Positions 24,272-32,538 of a stretch of 42,377 nucleotides of DNA are shown here, one piece after another. Position 1 is the first letter of the stretch. Each line of letters starts with the position of its first letter. The DNA is taken from positions 64,001 through 106,377 of the forward strand of contig JACVGT010000007.1 in NCBI GenBank assembly GCA_018992685.1. Direction: 5' to 3'. Under the pieces are notes generated by a model. That model did no database searches and was not told the DNA's origin. It saw nothing but the letters and a program-made list of their open reading frames with translations. Position numbers and translations under genes: made by a program. Source of the DNA: Theionarchaea archaeon. GTDB lineage: Archaea > Methanobacteriota_B > Thermococci > Methanofastidiosales > SZ-28-30.

Positions 24272-24322
24272 ATGGGAAAGTCAAAAGGAAAGAAGAAAGG
24301 CGAAGAAAAGAAGAAGAAGTAA
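24272..24322 (+). CDS. Lys-rich microprotein (16 residues; 44 if started at 24188)
   Basis: ATG-to-TAA frame encoding MGKSKGKKKGEEKKKK, nine Lys of sixteen. It has a textbook ribosome site, AAAGGAGGT, six bases before the ATG, a very strong promoter upstream and a hairpin terminator right after the stop, so the unit looks built for strong expression. The frame is open upstream to an in-frame ATG at 24188, giving a 44-residue form that begins MEIEGPVNFYSNPHSLNK, but that start has no ribosome site and the site for the short form would be coding. I do not recognise a family. A nucleic-acid-binding or leader-peptide role is inference. Confidence 0.6.
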   Translation: MGKSKGKKKGEEKKKK

Positions 24323-24330
24323 TACCAGTG

Positions 24331-24358
24331 CACTAGCGATTCCCGTCTAGTGTATTTT
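24331..24358 (+). terminator. Hairpin terminator after the microprotein
   Basis: CACTAG (24331-24336), a 10-base loop and CTAGTG (24347-24352) form a perfect 6-bp stem followed by TATTTTTG. A second long T-rich run follows at about 24413-24441. Confidence 0.65.
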
Positions 24359-24496
24359 TGGCTTTCTGTATCACTTCTTATTTCTTGTTCACATTCTCGC
24401 ATTTATTTCTTCATTCTTTTCTATTTTTTTATTGATTTTTCTCACAAGTAAGGGACCGTTCTGTTCTTGACTTTTCCAGTCACATCGAGAAGGAAA

Positions 24497-25399
24497 TCAC
24501 TCACCTCTTTTCTCCAGAATTGTCAGGACGCTTGCCAGAAGTATGAGCACACCACCAGCAATGGTAAATTCGTTAATTGGTTCTCCCAAGATCAGATATC
24601 CATAAATCACACCCGAAATGGCCTCCATCATCATAATCACTCCGGCATGGACAATGGGAACATACTTAATAGACTTATAGAGGATACCCATACCAACAAC
24701 CATGGGAACAAGGGCGAATAACACCAGCAGTATTGCCGTTTCCAGTGAAACAAAGAAGGAAAACCCTGTAATCAACTGTGCACTTGTAATCATCCTTGAA
24801 AGTAGTCCAAACCCTACCGTAAAGATAGATCTGAATGTATAAAACCAGAACATGCTCACCAGAAAATGTCTCGATTTCAAAGAGAGTGATTTGATCATGA
24901 TGAATTCCACAGAGAGCAGTACTCCTGCAGCGAGAGCAATGCCCCCTCCTGCAACGTTGAAGCGAGAGATGCTCCACACTTCACTGATGAGAAAAATGCC
25001 AAAGAACGCTGTGGCCACCGCTGTCCTCCTCGCCCAGGTCAGCTGTTCCTTGAAGAGTATTTTCCCCAGAAGTGCAGTCCATGCAGGCTGTGTATACAGA
25101 AATAAGACCACCACAGCAACAGGAGTCCCCAGGGCCACAGCCGAGTTTTCGAAAAATCCAACAGCTGCCATGATCATCCCCAAAACCACATAATAAGGAA
25201 ATTCTTTTCTTGGAATTGAGAAATCGATTTTCTTGATACAGAAAACAACCAGAATAACCAGGAGTGCAAGAAACGTCCGGGAAAAGGATTGCTGGAATGA
25301 GGAAATTCCGTTGTCTCTCAACACAGCAGAAAAGGTGGATATAGTGCCTAAGAGGCATCCTGCTATAGCCAGGCTGATGCTGTGCTTGACATGTGACAT
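24497..25399 (-). CDS. EamA/DMT-family transporter
   Basis: A 300-residue integral membrane protein with about ten helices arranged as two five-helix EamA repeats, the drug/metabolite transporter fold. The first repeat carries GVLLSVEFIMIK-type and FYTQPAWTALLGKILFKEQLTW-like segments, the second VPIVHAGVIMMMEAISGVIYGYLILGEPI, which is the repeat signature ending in the GE/P helix. Substrate cannot be told; relatives export amino acids or metabolites. TATA at 25419-25428 is 20-29 bases before the ATG, so the mRNA is leaderless. Divergent from the MATE gene. Confidence 0.9.
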   Translation of the reverse strand: MSHVKHSISLAIAGCLLGTISTFSAVLRDNGISSFQQSFSRTFLALLVILVVFCIKKIDFSIPRKEFPYYVVLGMIMAAVGFFENSAVALGTPVAVVVLFLYTQPAWTALLGKILFKEQLTWARRTAVATAFFGIFLISEVWSISRFNVAGGGIALAAGVLLSVEFIMIKSLSLKSRHFLVSMFWFYTFRSIFTVGFGLLSRMITSAQLITGFSFFVSLETAILLVLFALVPMVVGMGILYKSIKYVPIVHAGVIMMMEAISGVIYGYLILGEPINEFTIAGGVLILLASVLTILEKRGE

Positions 25400-25418
25400 A
25401 CACTCACTTTGGCATCCC

Positions 25419-25428
25419 TAATAAAAGG
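25419..25428 (-). promoter_or_regulatory. TATA-like box of the EamA gene
   Basis: Minus-strand CCTTTTATTA, 20-29 bases before the ATG at 25399. Confidence 0.6.
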
Positions 25429-25477
25429 ATTGGTAATCCCAATTCTATCATTTTATAACCCATCCTTCACAGGAAAA

Positions 25478-25489
25478 GTCTTATAAAGG
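25478..25489 (+). promoter_or_regulatory. TATA box of the MATE gene
   Basis: GTCTTATAAAGG, 20-31 bases before the ATG at 25509; leaderless mRNA expected. Confidence 0.7.
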
Positions 25490-25508
25490 CTAGATGAAAC
25501 CGTAGCAG

Positions 25509-26837
25509 ATGGAACGAACGGATTTTACAGAAATGGATATTTCACAAGCCATTCGCCACATTGCACTCCCCTCCATTCTGGGAATGTTCTTTGGCACTTT
25601 ATATAATATCGTAGACATTTTTTGGGTAGGAAGACTGGGATATCAGCAAATTGCGGCGGTCGCCCTCTTCGGTATATTTTTTGAATTTGTCATTGTTTTC
25701 AATGAAGTGGTTGGCGTAGGAAGTGTTGCCTTAATTGCACGACATTATGGTGCACGGAATTTTCAACGGGTCAATGAAGTGGTGAAACAAACTCTTTTTC
25801 TCAAGTTGATGATTGCGGCAATCTTCTGCGTCACCGGCGTAGTACTGGTAGAACCCATCATCGTTGCTCTGGGAGGGTCTGGAGATGTTATTGAGTATGG
25901 AGTGGCCTATGGAAGGGTTATGTCTGTGGGGTTCTTGTTCATGTTATCTGGATTCACGCTGTTCACTGCCATGCGGGGAGTGGGAGATGCCAGGACGCCC
26001 ATGAAGATCATGATCGTCTCGAATTTGATGAACATGGTCCTGGACCCTGTTTTCATTTTCGGACTTAACCTTGGCGTGACAGGAGCTGCTGCAGCGTCTG
26101 TTGTTTCCCAACTGGTTAGTTTTGCCATAGGTCTGTCCGTCATCACAGCAGGAAATCACGTGGTCACTATTGACACCAAGCTAGAATTCGATTTCAAGAC
26201 CATGAAGACCATTCTCACTGTCGGACTTCCCTCTGGAGCAGAAGCTCTGATGCGAAATATTTCAAGCATGGTTGCCATTCGGATTATTTCTGCTTTTGGA
26301 ATGGCAGTTCTTGCAGGGATGGAGATCATGCTACGGCTAATGGGGCTGGTGTGGATGCCTCTCATGGGATTGAACCTGGCCTGTGGGACTCTTGTGGGTC
26401 ATAACCTGGGAGCGAAAAAACCTGACCAGGCTGAAAAAACAGCGTTGAAAGCAGGATACATGGGTGCAGCGATTATGGTTGGCATTGCCGTGCTCTTTCT
26501 TGTGTTCAGCACACAATTGGTCACACTCTTTAATCGGACAGAGAGTGTGGTCCAGGCAGGAACTTCTGCCTTCAGGATTGTCTCTCCCTTCTTGATTTTT
26601 CTAGGGTTTTCCATGCCATTGAGTGGTGCTTTCTACGGATCAGGAGATACAAAGCCCCCCATGATCATTACCTTTCTGACTTTTCTCTTGTTCCAGATTC
26701 CCATGATGGTTTTCATGTCTAGAGTGCTGGGATTCGCAGGCGTTTTCTGGGCCTATGGACTGAGCATGCTGGGGATGTGTGTACTGATGGTGACCTGGTT
26801 CTTCAGAGGAAAATGGAAAGAACGGAAGTTAGAATAG
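25509..26837 (+). CDS. MATE-family efflux transporter
   Basis: A 442-residue protein with twelve membrane helices in two six-helix halves, as in multidrug and toxin extrusion (MATE/NorM) antiporters that use Na+ or H+ gradients to expel cationic compounds. Landmarks are the N-terminal LPSILGMFFGTLYNIVDIFWVGRLG, MRGVGDARTPMKIMIVSNLMN in the first half, and LNLACGTLVGHNLGAKKPDQAEK plus GAFYGSGDTKPPMIITF in the second. Length is normal. The start is fixed by the TATA box about 25 bases upstream. Substrate unknown. Confidence 0.95.
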   Translation: MERTDFTEMDISQAIRHIALPSILGMFFGTLYNIVDIFWVGRLGYQQIAAVALFGIFFEFVIVFNEVVGVGSVALIARHYGARNFQRVNEVVKQTLFLKLMIAAIFCVTGVVLVEPIIVALGGSGDVIEYGVAYGRVMSVGFLFMLSGFTLFTAMRGVGDARTPMKIMIVSNLMNMVLDPVFIFGLNLGVTGAAAASVVSQLVSFAIGLSVITAGNHVVTIDTKLEFDFKTMKTILTVGLPSGAEALMRNISSMVAIRIISAFGMAVLAGMEIMLRLMGLVWMPLMGLNLACGTLVGHNLGAKKPDQAEKTALKAGYMGAAIMVGIAVLFLVFSTQLVTLFNRTESVVQAGTSAFRIVSPFLIFLGFSMPLSGAFYGSGDTKPPMIITFLTFLLFQIPMMVFMSRVLGFAGVFWAYGLSMLGMCVLMVTWFFRGKWKERKLE

Positions 26838-26885
26838 CACCTCCCACCGTCAGATGAACCCCATGGTTCCTATTGATATAGTAAA

Positions 26886-26897
26886 ACCTTTATAAAT
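26886..26897 (+). promoter_or_regulatory. TATA box of the bactofilin-like gene
   Basis: ACCTTTATAAAT, near consensus; start near 26917, short leader with GGTGATAG (26923-26930) before the ATG at 26933. Confidence 0.75.
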
Positions 26898-26932
26898 GTG
26901 CGACAGAACTGGCTCCTACAATAGGTGATAGA

Positions 26933-27934
26933 ATGAAAAAATCAGTGTTGGCTCTTGTTGCACTCTCCTTGGTACTGTTCCTCCCCAGTGTGGGTGCAGT
27001 GGAAACTGTCACCGGAGATCAGGTAGTCATCGATACTCCCATCAATGATGATCTTCTTGTTACTGGGGGTACCATCAGCATAAATGCACGCATTGATGGC
27101 GACGTCATTGCTGCAGGTGGGATCATTGACATCAATGCTCCCATTACTGGTGACTTAATTGCTGTTGGGGGACAGATACAAGTTAAGAGCGACATTGGAG
27201 GTAAAATAATCGCTGCAGGTGGCACGATTTCCGTCAGAGGTGCAGTGGAGACAGTGATAGCTGCAGGCGGAGCCATTGAGTTTACATCTTCAGCAGTTGT
27301 CGAGAACTATGTCATTGCAGCAGCCGGTTCTTTGAGTAATGCAGGTGAAATCGGCGACGATCTACTGGGATCGACTGAGACATTCGAGAACACGGGCATG
27401 GTGAAAGGGAAAGTAGAGGTGGAGAAACCTCCCACTCCTGAAGCGGAAATGAAGACCGTATTCAGTTTTTTGACCGTTTTGTCAAGAATTGGATACTTCC
27501 TTCTGGGGTTAGTGTTCATCAAATGGTTTGGTGCACTATTTGGTACCATCCAGAAGGAGGTCAAAGAATCCTGGCCGAAGAAGCTGGTTGTGGGATTCAT
27601 TTCGATCCTGGTCACCTTCGTCCTGTTGCTCATACTCCTGGTCTCCGTGGTCGGTATTCCTGTTGCTACTATTTTGACCATGTTCTTTGTCATGGCAATG
27701 ATGGTAGCAGGAATCATTGTGTCATATGCCTTCGGTGAATGGCTGCTGAAGCTGATCAAGGTGGAACCTCACTGGATCATTACCTTTGGTCTCGGCTTCA
27801 TTCTGGTTAACCTGTTCTTTTTGATCCCAATAGCAGGCTTTTTCATCCGGATCATTGTGGTTAGCCTGGGATTTGGAGCCATAATCTATACAGTGAAAAA
27901 CAACTGGGGAACAATATCGGCCCCCGCTCCATAA
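26933..27934 (+). CDS. Bactofilin-like beta-helix domain with C-terminal membrane domain
   Basis: A 333-residue exported membrane protein. Residues 1-22 are a signal peptide. Residues about 25-165 are short repeats of the form IxGDVIAAGGxIxI (examples INDDLLVTGGTISI, IDGDVIAAGGIIDI, ITGDLIAVGGQIQV, IGGKIIAAGGTISV), a right-handed beta-helix like the polymer-forming bactofilins. A Pro-rich linker (VEKPPTPEAE) leads to four or five membrane helices (VLSRIGYFLLGLVF and after). Because of the signal peptide the beta-helix is probably outside the cell, unlike cytoplasmic bactofilins. A role in the envelope is inference. Confidence 0.8.
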   Translation: MKKSVLALVALSLVLFLPSVGAVETVTGDQVVIDTPINDDLLVTGGTISINARIDGDVIAAGGIIDINAPITGDLIAVGGQIQVKSDIGGKIIAAGGTISVRGAVETVIAAGGAIEFTSSAVVENYVIAAAGSLSNAGEIGDDLLGSTETFENTGMVKGKVEVEKPPTPEAEMKTVFSFLTVLSRIGYFLLGLVFIKWFGALFGTIQKEVKESWPKKLVVGFISILVTFVLLLILLVSVVGIPVATILTMFFVMAMMVAGIIVSYAFGEWLLKLIKVEPHWIITFGLGFILVNLFFLIPIAGFFIRIIVVSLGFGAIIYTVKNNWGTISAPAP

Positions 27935-27935
27935 A

Positions 27936-27966
27936 TTCTCTTCTTTCTTCTTTTTTCTAATTTTTG
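27936..27966 (+). terminator. T-rich terminator of the bactofilin-like gene
   Basis: Just after the stop the plus strand reads TTCTCTTCTTTCTTCTTTTT and a further TTTTTG, a typical archaeal T-tract terminator. Confidence 0.6.
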
Positions 27967-28041
27967 AGCTGGAATCGATGGTTCCAAGTGGAAGCCAGAT
28001 GTGAATAGCTCGTGCGCAGAGGTTCGGAATTCCTGACACAA

Positions 28042-28052
28042 CGTTTTTAACC
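28042..28052 (+). promoter_or_regulatory. TATA-like box of the second EamA gene
   Basis: CGTTTTTAACC, about 25 bases before the GTG start at 28073. Confidence 0.5.
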
Positions 28053-28072
28053 GGTGTCTCCAGGTGTGGATC

Positions 28073-28915
28073 GTGAAAACCAGTGATCTGGGATTGTTGG
28101 TTGTTGCTTTCGTATGGGGACTAACCTTCGTCATGGTCAAAGAATCACTCCTGTTTATATCACCTTTCAAGTTTCTGTTTTACAGGTTCTTTCTGAGTTT
28201 TCTATTTCTTGCAGGGCTATCTGGGAAACGGCTGCTCCGCCTGAACGGCTCAGTCCTGGGGCATGGAGCAGTCATTGGAGTGTTTCTTTTTCTGGGGTAT
28301 GGGTTACAGACAGTAGGACTGCAGTATACGACTCCTGCAAACACAGGATTCATCACGGGGCTCTCAGTGGTCATTGTACCTTTTCTGGCGGTGGCGCTCT
28401 TGAAGAAACCGCCTGGAAAGGGTGCTTTTTGGGGGGTGGGATGTGCAGGTCTAGGACTTTTTCTATTGTCAGTGGAGGAAATGGAAGTGAACCAGGGAGA
28501 TCTTCTGGTACTTCTGGGTGCCTTCGCTTTTGCCATGCACCTGATCCTGGTGGGAAAATATGTCCAGAATCATGACCCCGTCCTGCTGACAACGGTACAA
28601 ATAGGCATGGTAGCTCTGCTCTCATTAACAGCAAGCTCAGGACAACAGTGGTCTGTAAACAGAACTGTAGTGGAGGCCCTTCTTGTTACTTCTGTTTTTG
28701 CGACTGTTATGGCTTTCTTAATACAGAACCTGGCACAGAGACACACGCCTCCCACCCGTACAGCAGTCATATTTGCCACAGAACCTGTATTCGCCGCTCT
28801 GTGTTCATATGTATTGACTGGGGAGCTCTTCACCGTCCGAAAAGTGGTGGGATGCCTCCTGATCCTCACCGGCATGCTGATAGCAGAAATAAAGGGTGAG
28901 AGGATGAACACCTAG
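28073..28915 (+). CDS. EamA/DMT-family transporter
   Basis: A 280-residue protein with ten predicted helices in two EamA repeats. First repeat: LLVVAFVWGLTFVMVKESL and LQYTTPANTGFITGLSVVIVPF. Second repeat: LVLLGAFAFAMHLILVGKY and RTAVIFATEPVFAALCSYVLTGE, the family signature. The start is a GTG; I chose 28073 because AGGTG lies about 6 bases upstream and the TATA-like box about 25, while the GTG at 28064 lies inside that ribosome site. Substrate unknown. It ends tail to tail with the metallo-beta-lactamase gene, both using the same CTAG for their stops. Confidence 0.9.
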   Translation: MKTSDLGLLVVAFVWGLTFVMVKESLLFISPFKFLFYRFFLSFLFLAGLSGKRLLRLNGSVLGHGAVIGVFLFLGYGLQTVGLQYTTPANTGFITGLSVVIVPFLAVALLKKPPGKGAFWGVGCAGLGLFLLSVEEMEVNQGDLLVLLGAFAFAMHLILVGKYVQNHDPVLLTTVQIGMVALLSLTASSGQQWSVNRTVVEALLVTSVFATVMAFLIQNLAQRHTPPTRTAVIFATEPVFAALCSYVLTGELFTVRKVVGCLLILTGMLIAEIKGERMNT

Positions 28916-29694
28916 ACCCTATCATACTGTGCATTAATGTTCTTACAGATCCGTTCTTCATTCCCCATGTGAGGAAGATCTAACAAGGAGGGGTTCTGAA
29001 TCAGGGTTTCCTTGCTGTATTTCTTCTTGAGGTCTTTCAGAGTATCCAGAAAGGTTTCCAGATAGGTTATGTGACGCACGATTTCTTTCAAATCGCACAG
29101 TTCGCCATGCCCAGGAATGATGAACTTGATTTCTAGGGTAAGCAGAGATTGGAGAGCTGCTATCCACTGAGGTAGATCAGCGTCCCCCATGTAGGGGTGG
29201 TATCCTGCGAAGAGCAGGTCACCGCTGAACAGCACCTGTTCTTCAGGTATGTATACAACTGCACTTCCCAGGGTGTGTCCTCCTTTATGGGCGACTATAG
29301 TGTCTGGTTCTGCATGGATCGTGATTCGTCCCCTGAACGTAAGAGTTGGTAGCCGGAACTGAACCTGCTGAAGTCGCTTCTCATTTTGAGGTTCTTTCTT
29401 CACATCTTCCATGTAGAGAGGAATCATCTCTTTGAGTTTTTCGTAGCAGAAGGCATGTCCAATAATATCTGAAAAGTACATGTTGCCAAACGTGTGGTCG
29501 GGATGAAAGTGGGTATTAATGAGAAATTTTATGGCCTTATCAGTGGTTTCTTGAATGCGTGTGATATCCTCTCTGGTCTCATCAGGGAAGGCGGCCGTAT
29601 CCACCACAAGGCAATATTCATCACCCAGTATCCATCCGTTATTAGAGTTCCCGTGTTCACCAATTCTACAGTATACCCGATCAGTGACTTTCAT
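28912..29694 (-). CDS. Metallo-beta-lactamase-fold hydrolase
   Basis: A 260-residue MBL-fold protein. Metal ligands are present: HFHPDH in INTHFHPDHTFGN near 80-86, the later His in KGGHTLGSA, the Asp in LFSGDLLF and the C-terminal IIPGHGE. The layout is close to glyoxalase-II-like or quinoprotein-relay MBL hydrolases, so a thioester or similar hydrolase is likely, but the substrate cannot be told. The ATG at 29694 gives MKVTDRVYCRIGE; a TATA-like box at 29715-29724 lies 21-30 bases upstream, so an in-frame start at 29757 is not needed. It overlaps the EamA gene end by four bases. Confidence 0.9.
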   Translation of the reverse strand: MKVTDRVYCRIGEHGNSNNGWILGDEYCLVVDTAAFPDETREDITRIQETTDKAIKFLINTHFHPDHTFGNMYFSDIIGHAFCYEKLKEMIPLYMEDVKKEPQNEKRLQQVQFRLPTLTFRGRITIHAEPDTIVAHKGGHTLGSAVVYIPEEQVLFSGDLLFAGYHPYMGDADLPQWIAALQSLLTLEIKFIIPGHGELCDLKEIVRHITYLETFLDTLKDLKKKYSKETLIQNPSLLDLPHMGNEERICKNINAQYDRV

Positions 29695-29714
29695 GAAGAT
29701 AGGTTCTCTGCAGG

Positions 29715-29724
29715 GGTTAAAAGG
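29715..29724 (-). promoter_or_regulatory. TATA-like box of the MBL gene
   Basis: Minus-strand CCTTTTAACC, 21-30 bases before the ATG at 29694. Confidence 0.5.
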
Positions 29725-29792
29725 ATGCTGGCATGGACAGGGAGAAGAATACTGCAAAAAATAAAAGAACCTAGGGCACGCCAGTGGGTACC

Positions 29793-30320
29793 TCAGCTGG
29801 GCGGGAACCGGTACATTGCCATCCAGAGTTCACCGGGGGTCTTATCTATCAGGTATGAGCTTTCCACAACCTGGGCTTCGTAACTCTCTTTTTCTGTTCT
29901 TACGATGTCATAGTGTGTTTTTTCCATAGAGGCAAGATACTTCCACAGTTTCTGGTTTTCTTTATCCCTGGTGGACAGGTAGGTATAGACTCTATAGGCA
30001 TTGTCTTCATTGTGCATGGCTGTCTCAAGAGCGTGGATCAAACTGTTGACGGTGGTGACCTTGGCAGAACTCTCCAAGGGTGGAAGCTCCTTAGGGACCG
30101 TGTATGATTTATCTCCAAATTTCGTCTTGAATACCTCGCGAACAGTTTTTTCGTGTTTCTCTTCCTCTCTAGCCAAGTTCTCCAGTCTGATGGCAGCGAG
30201 CCCAGGTGCGTTCTTGGCAAGATCCAGATAGAACGCTCTGGCTGCTTTTTCGGATTCAATGACATACCCCAGAATATCTTTCAAGTCCAGTTTAGCAAGT
30301 AGGTCAAAAATTTCCATCAT
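29793..30320 (-). CDS. Ferritin-like (rubrerythrin-type) diiron protein
   Basis: A 175-residue all-helical protein with the four-helix ferritin-like fold. Possible iron ligands are Glu in IESEKAARAFY (first helix), EEEKHEKTV (ExxH, second), ALETAMHNEDNAYRVY (third) and ASMEKTHYDIV (ExxxH, fourth). The family includes rubrerythrins that reduce hydrogen peroxide in anaerobes, but this one lacks the rubredoxin domain. TATA at 30341-30353 fits a leaderless start at 30320; the next codon is also ATG, so 30317 is equally possible. Its MBL neighbour is transcribed from a separate promoter. Confidence 0.85.
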   Translation of the reverse strand: MMEIFDLLAKLDLKDILGYVIESEKAARAFYLDLAKNAPGLAAIRLENLAREEEKHEKTVREVFKTKFGDKSYTVPKELPPLESSAKVTTVNSLIHALETAMHNEDNAYRVYTYLSTRDKENQKLWKYLASMEKTHYDIVRTEKESYEAQVVESSYLIDKTPGELWMAMYRFPPS

Positions 30321-30340
30321 AGTCCTATAAACGTCCCGTA

Positions 30341-30353
30341 ATATTTAAAGATA
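30341..30353 (-). promoter_or_regulatory. TATA box of the ferritin-like gene
   Basis: Minus-strand TTATCTTTAAATAT, 21-33 bases before the ATG at 30320. Confidence 0.55.
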
Positions 30354-30484
30354 ACTGCTCCTGGATACGCTTGGTGTTTCATCATGACATCGGGAGTGTT
30401 TCTCGAAAAAACACCGCCAATTCTTCACATCCTCGGGCTGGACAGTACGTCTTTCATCTATCAATTCCTAGACCTTTACCGAAA

Positions 30485-30496
30485 CCATTTTAAAGA
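30485..30496 (+). promoter_or_regulatory. TATA-like box of the vor operon
   Basis: CCATTTTAAAGA; start predicted near 30515, directly before the AGGAGGTG ribosome site at 30516-30523 and the GTG at 30531. It favours the GTG over the longer open frame that begins at 30384. Confidence 0.55.
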
Positions 30497-30530
30497 CAAT
30501 AAAGTAGGCCATTGCAGGAGGTGCTGCAAA

Positions 30531-31109
30531 GTGATCGAAATCAGATTTCACGGTCGAGGTGGCCAGGGAGCTGTGATAGCTTCTGAAATTCTTGCCGACG
30601 CCGCGTTTCGTGATGGAAAATACGTACAAGCCTTTCCTATGTTCGGTGTGGAGCGCAGAGGCGCCCCAGTTACTGCTTTCACCCGGATTGATAATAAACC
30701 AATACGGATAAAGTTCTTCATCTACAACCCTGACTACGTGGTGGTTCTTGACCCCACGCTGGTAGGACAGGTGGACGTGGCTGCAGGATGTGGGATGTCC
30801 TCCTCCTACAAAGAACAAGAAGAGGGCAAAGCCATGATCCTCATTAATACATCCATGGATCCCAAAGATGTGGGGTTGAAAGGAATGTTTTCCGTAGCTA
30901 CCGTGGATGCTACATCAATCGCTGTTAAATACAAATTGGGATCAAGGCAGGCTCCCATTGTCAATACGGCAATACTGGGAGCATTTGCCAAGGCCACCGG
31001 AGAGATTAGCCTGGATTTATTGCTAAAAGCTATTGGAGAGGGTGTTCCAGCAAAACAAGAAGAGAATGCCCAAGCAGCCAAAGAAGCGTATGAGATGGTG
31101 GTACTATGA
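30531..31109 (+). CDS. vorG: 2-ketoisovalerate ferredoxin oxidoreductase gamma subunit
   Basis: A 192-residue gamma subunit of the four-subunit ketoacid oxidoreductase family. It begins (GTG)[18 protein letters not shown], the family hallmark, and continues with [21 protein letters not shown] and [10 protein letters not shown]. The FGVERRGAP form is that of POR/VOR gamma subunits, unlike the YGPEARGG of the KorC at 19.5 kb. The start is GTG with a perfect AGGAGGTG eight bases upstream. It overlaps the delta gene by ATGA and heads vorGDAB. In Pyrococcus one gamma serves both enzymes; here each operon has its own. Confidence 0.93.
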
Positions 31110-31387
31110 GTGAAGCCAAATTTAGAGGGGCACATGATCTACCCCCATGTTCCATTTCTGTCACGCATGAATTGACAAAGACAGGAAACTGGAGAAATTC
31201 AAAGCCTGTGTTCCACAAGGAGAAATGTATCCAGTGCGGTATCTGCTGGAAAGTGTGTCCAAATGCCTGCATTAAGTTGGGTGAATATCCTGAATGGGAC
31301 ATGGACTACTGCAAGGGCTGTGCTGTTTGTGCAGAGGAATGCCCGAAGGACGCCATTGAGATGGAAGATGAACGGGTGATGGTATGA
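31106..31387 (+). CDS. vorD: 2-ketoisovalerate ferredoxin oxidoreductase delta subunit (ferredoxin)
   Basis: A 93-residue two-cluster ferredoxin that carries electrons from the catalytic subunits. The motifs [12 protein letters not shown] (41-52) and [12 protein letters not shown] (69-80) each bind a 4Fe-4S cluster. The N-terminal 35 residues, including [11 protein letters not shown], are the usual delta-subunit lead. It overlaps both neighbours (ATGA at 31106-31109 and 31384-31387), which shows tight translational coupling within the operon. Confidence 0.96.
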   Translation: MSEAKFRGAHDLPPCSISVTHELTKTGNWRNSKPVFHKEKCIQCGICWKVCPNACIKLGEYPEWDMDYCKGCAVCAEECPKDAIEMEDERVMV

Positions 31388-32538
31388 GTACCGTCAAGGT
31401 CATAACTGGAAATCATGCAGCCTCTTTCGGGGCCAGAGATTCCCGGGCAGAGGTCATTGCTGCCTATCCCATAACTCCACAGACACAGATCGTGGAACTC
31501 CTCAGTGAATTCTGTGCTGATGGGACCTTGAAGGCCAAGTTCATCAAGGTGGAGTCAGAACATTCTGCTATGGCAGCCTGTATTGGAGCCTCAGCTGCAG
31601 GGGTCAGGGCATATACTGCAACATCTGCCCACGGCCTTGCGCTCATGCATGAGATGCTGCACTGGGCAGCCAATGGAAGACATCCTGTCGTAATGGCCAA
31701 TGTCAACCGTGCCATGGGCCCCCCCTGGAGTATCTGGACTGACCAGAATGATTCACTCGCTCAGAGAGACACGGGATGGCTGCAATTCTACTGCGAGAGC
31801 AACCAGGAAGTGTATGATACCACCATGATTGCTTTCAAGGCATGCGAGCAGGTCCTCCTTCCTGGCATGCTGGTATTAGATGCCTTTATTCTGTCCCACA
31901 CGTATGAACCGGTGGAAATGCCGGATCAGGAGCTCATTGATGAGTTTCTTCCTCCCTTTGATCCACCATACAAGATGGACCTGGATGATGCACGGGCCTT
32001 TGGTGCTCTGACAACGCCAGAGTGGTACATGGAATTGCGATACCTGATTCAGGAGGCCCACGAGAAGGCACTCGTTACGGTACGGGAAGTGGAAAAAGAG
32101 TTCGGAGAGACTTTTGGGCGTTACTACGGCACACTGGAACTCTACCGGTGTGATGATGCTGAAGAGGTCATCCTCATAGCGGGATCAACTGCTTCGACAG
32201 CCAAGGACGCTGTAGACATCATGCGGAAAGGAGGCAGGAAGATTGGACTGGCCCGTATCAAATTGTTCAGACCATTTCCCAACGAGGAGATCAGGGATAT
32301 TGCATCTCGCGTGAATAAGATGATTGTGATTGACCGGAACGTCTCGTTTGGAAATCAGGGTATCTTCTTCAATGAGATTAAAGCCAGTCTCTACAGTGCC
32401 AAGAACAGACCGCCTGTGTACGGATTCGTAGCCGGCCTAGGAGGCAGAGACATGAAGATAGATGATATTACGGGAATTGTGGAACAGGCTGATACCTGTG
32501 ACATTGAAGAAATTCTCTGGTGGGGGGTGAAATTATGA
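31384..32538 (+). CDS. vorA: 2-ketoisovalerate ferredoxin oxidoreductase alpha subunit
   Basis: A 384-residue alpha subunit holding the pyrimidine side of the thiamine diphosphate site. YPITPQTQIVELLSEF and ESEHSAMAACIGASAAG are family hallmarks. HEMLHWAANGRHPVVMANVNRAMGPPWSIWTDQNDSLAQRDTGW-type segments and ILSHTYEPVEMPDQ match VOR rather than POR alpha chains; the following LPPFDPP and FGALTTPEWY support this. The reaction is oxidative decarboxylation of branched-chain 2-oxoacids to acyl-CoA. It overlaps beta by ATGA at 32535-32538. Confidence 0.95.
   Translation: MSTVKVITGNHAASFGARDSRAEVIAAYPITPQTQIVELLSEFCADGTLKAKFIKVESEHSAMAACIGASAAGVRAYTATSAHGLALMHEMLHWAANGRHPVVMANVNRAMGPPWSIWTDQNDSLAQRDTGWLQFYCESNQEVYDTTMIAFKACEQVLLPGMLVLDAFILSHTYEPVEMPDQELIDEFLPPFDPPYKMDLDDARAFGALTTPEWYMELRYLIQEAHEKALVTVREVEKEFGETFGRYYGTLELYRCDDAEEVILIAGSTASTAKDAVDIMRKGGRKIGLARIKLFRPFPNEEIRDIASRVNKMIVIDRNVSFGNQGIFFNEIKASLYSAKNRPPVYGFVAGLGGRDMKIDDITGIVEQADTCDIEEILWWGVKL

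Noticed and set aside
30384..30530. Longer N-terminus for the vor gamma subunit
   Set aside because: These 49 codons contain the promoter, are not conserved-looking, and the GTG at 30531 has a perfect ribosome site and the family start.
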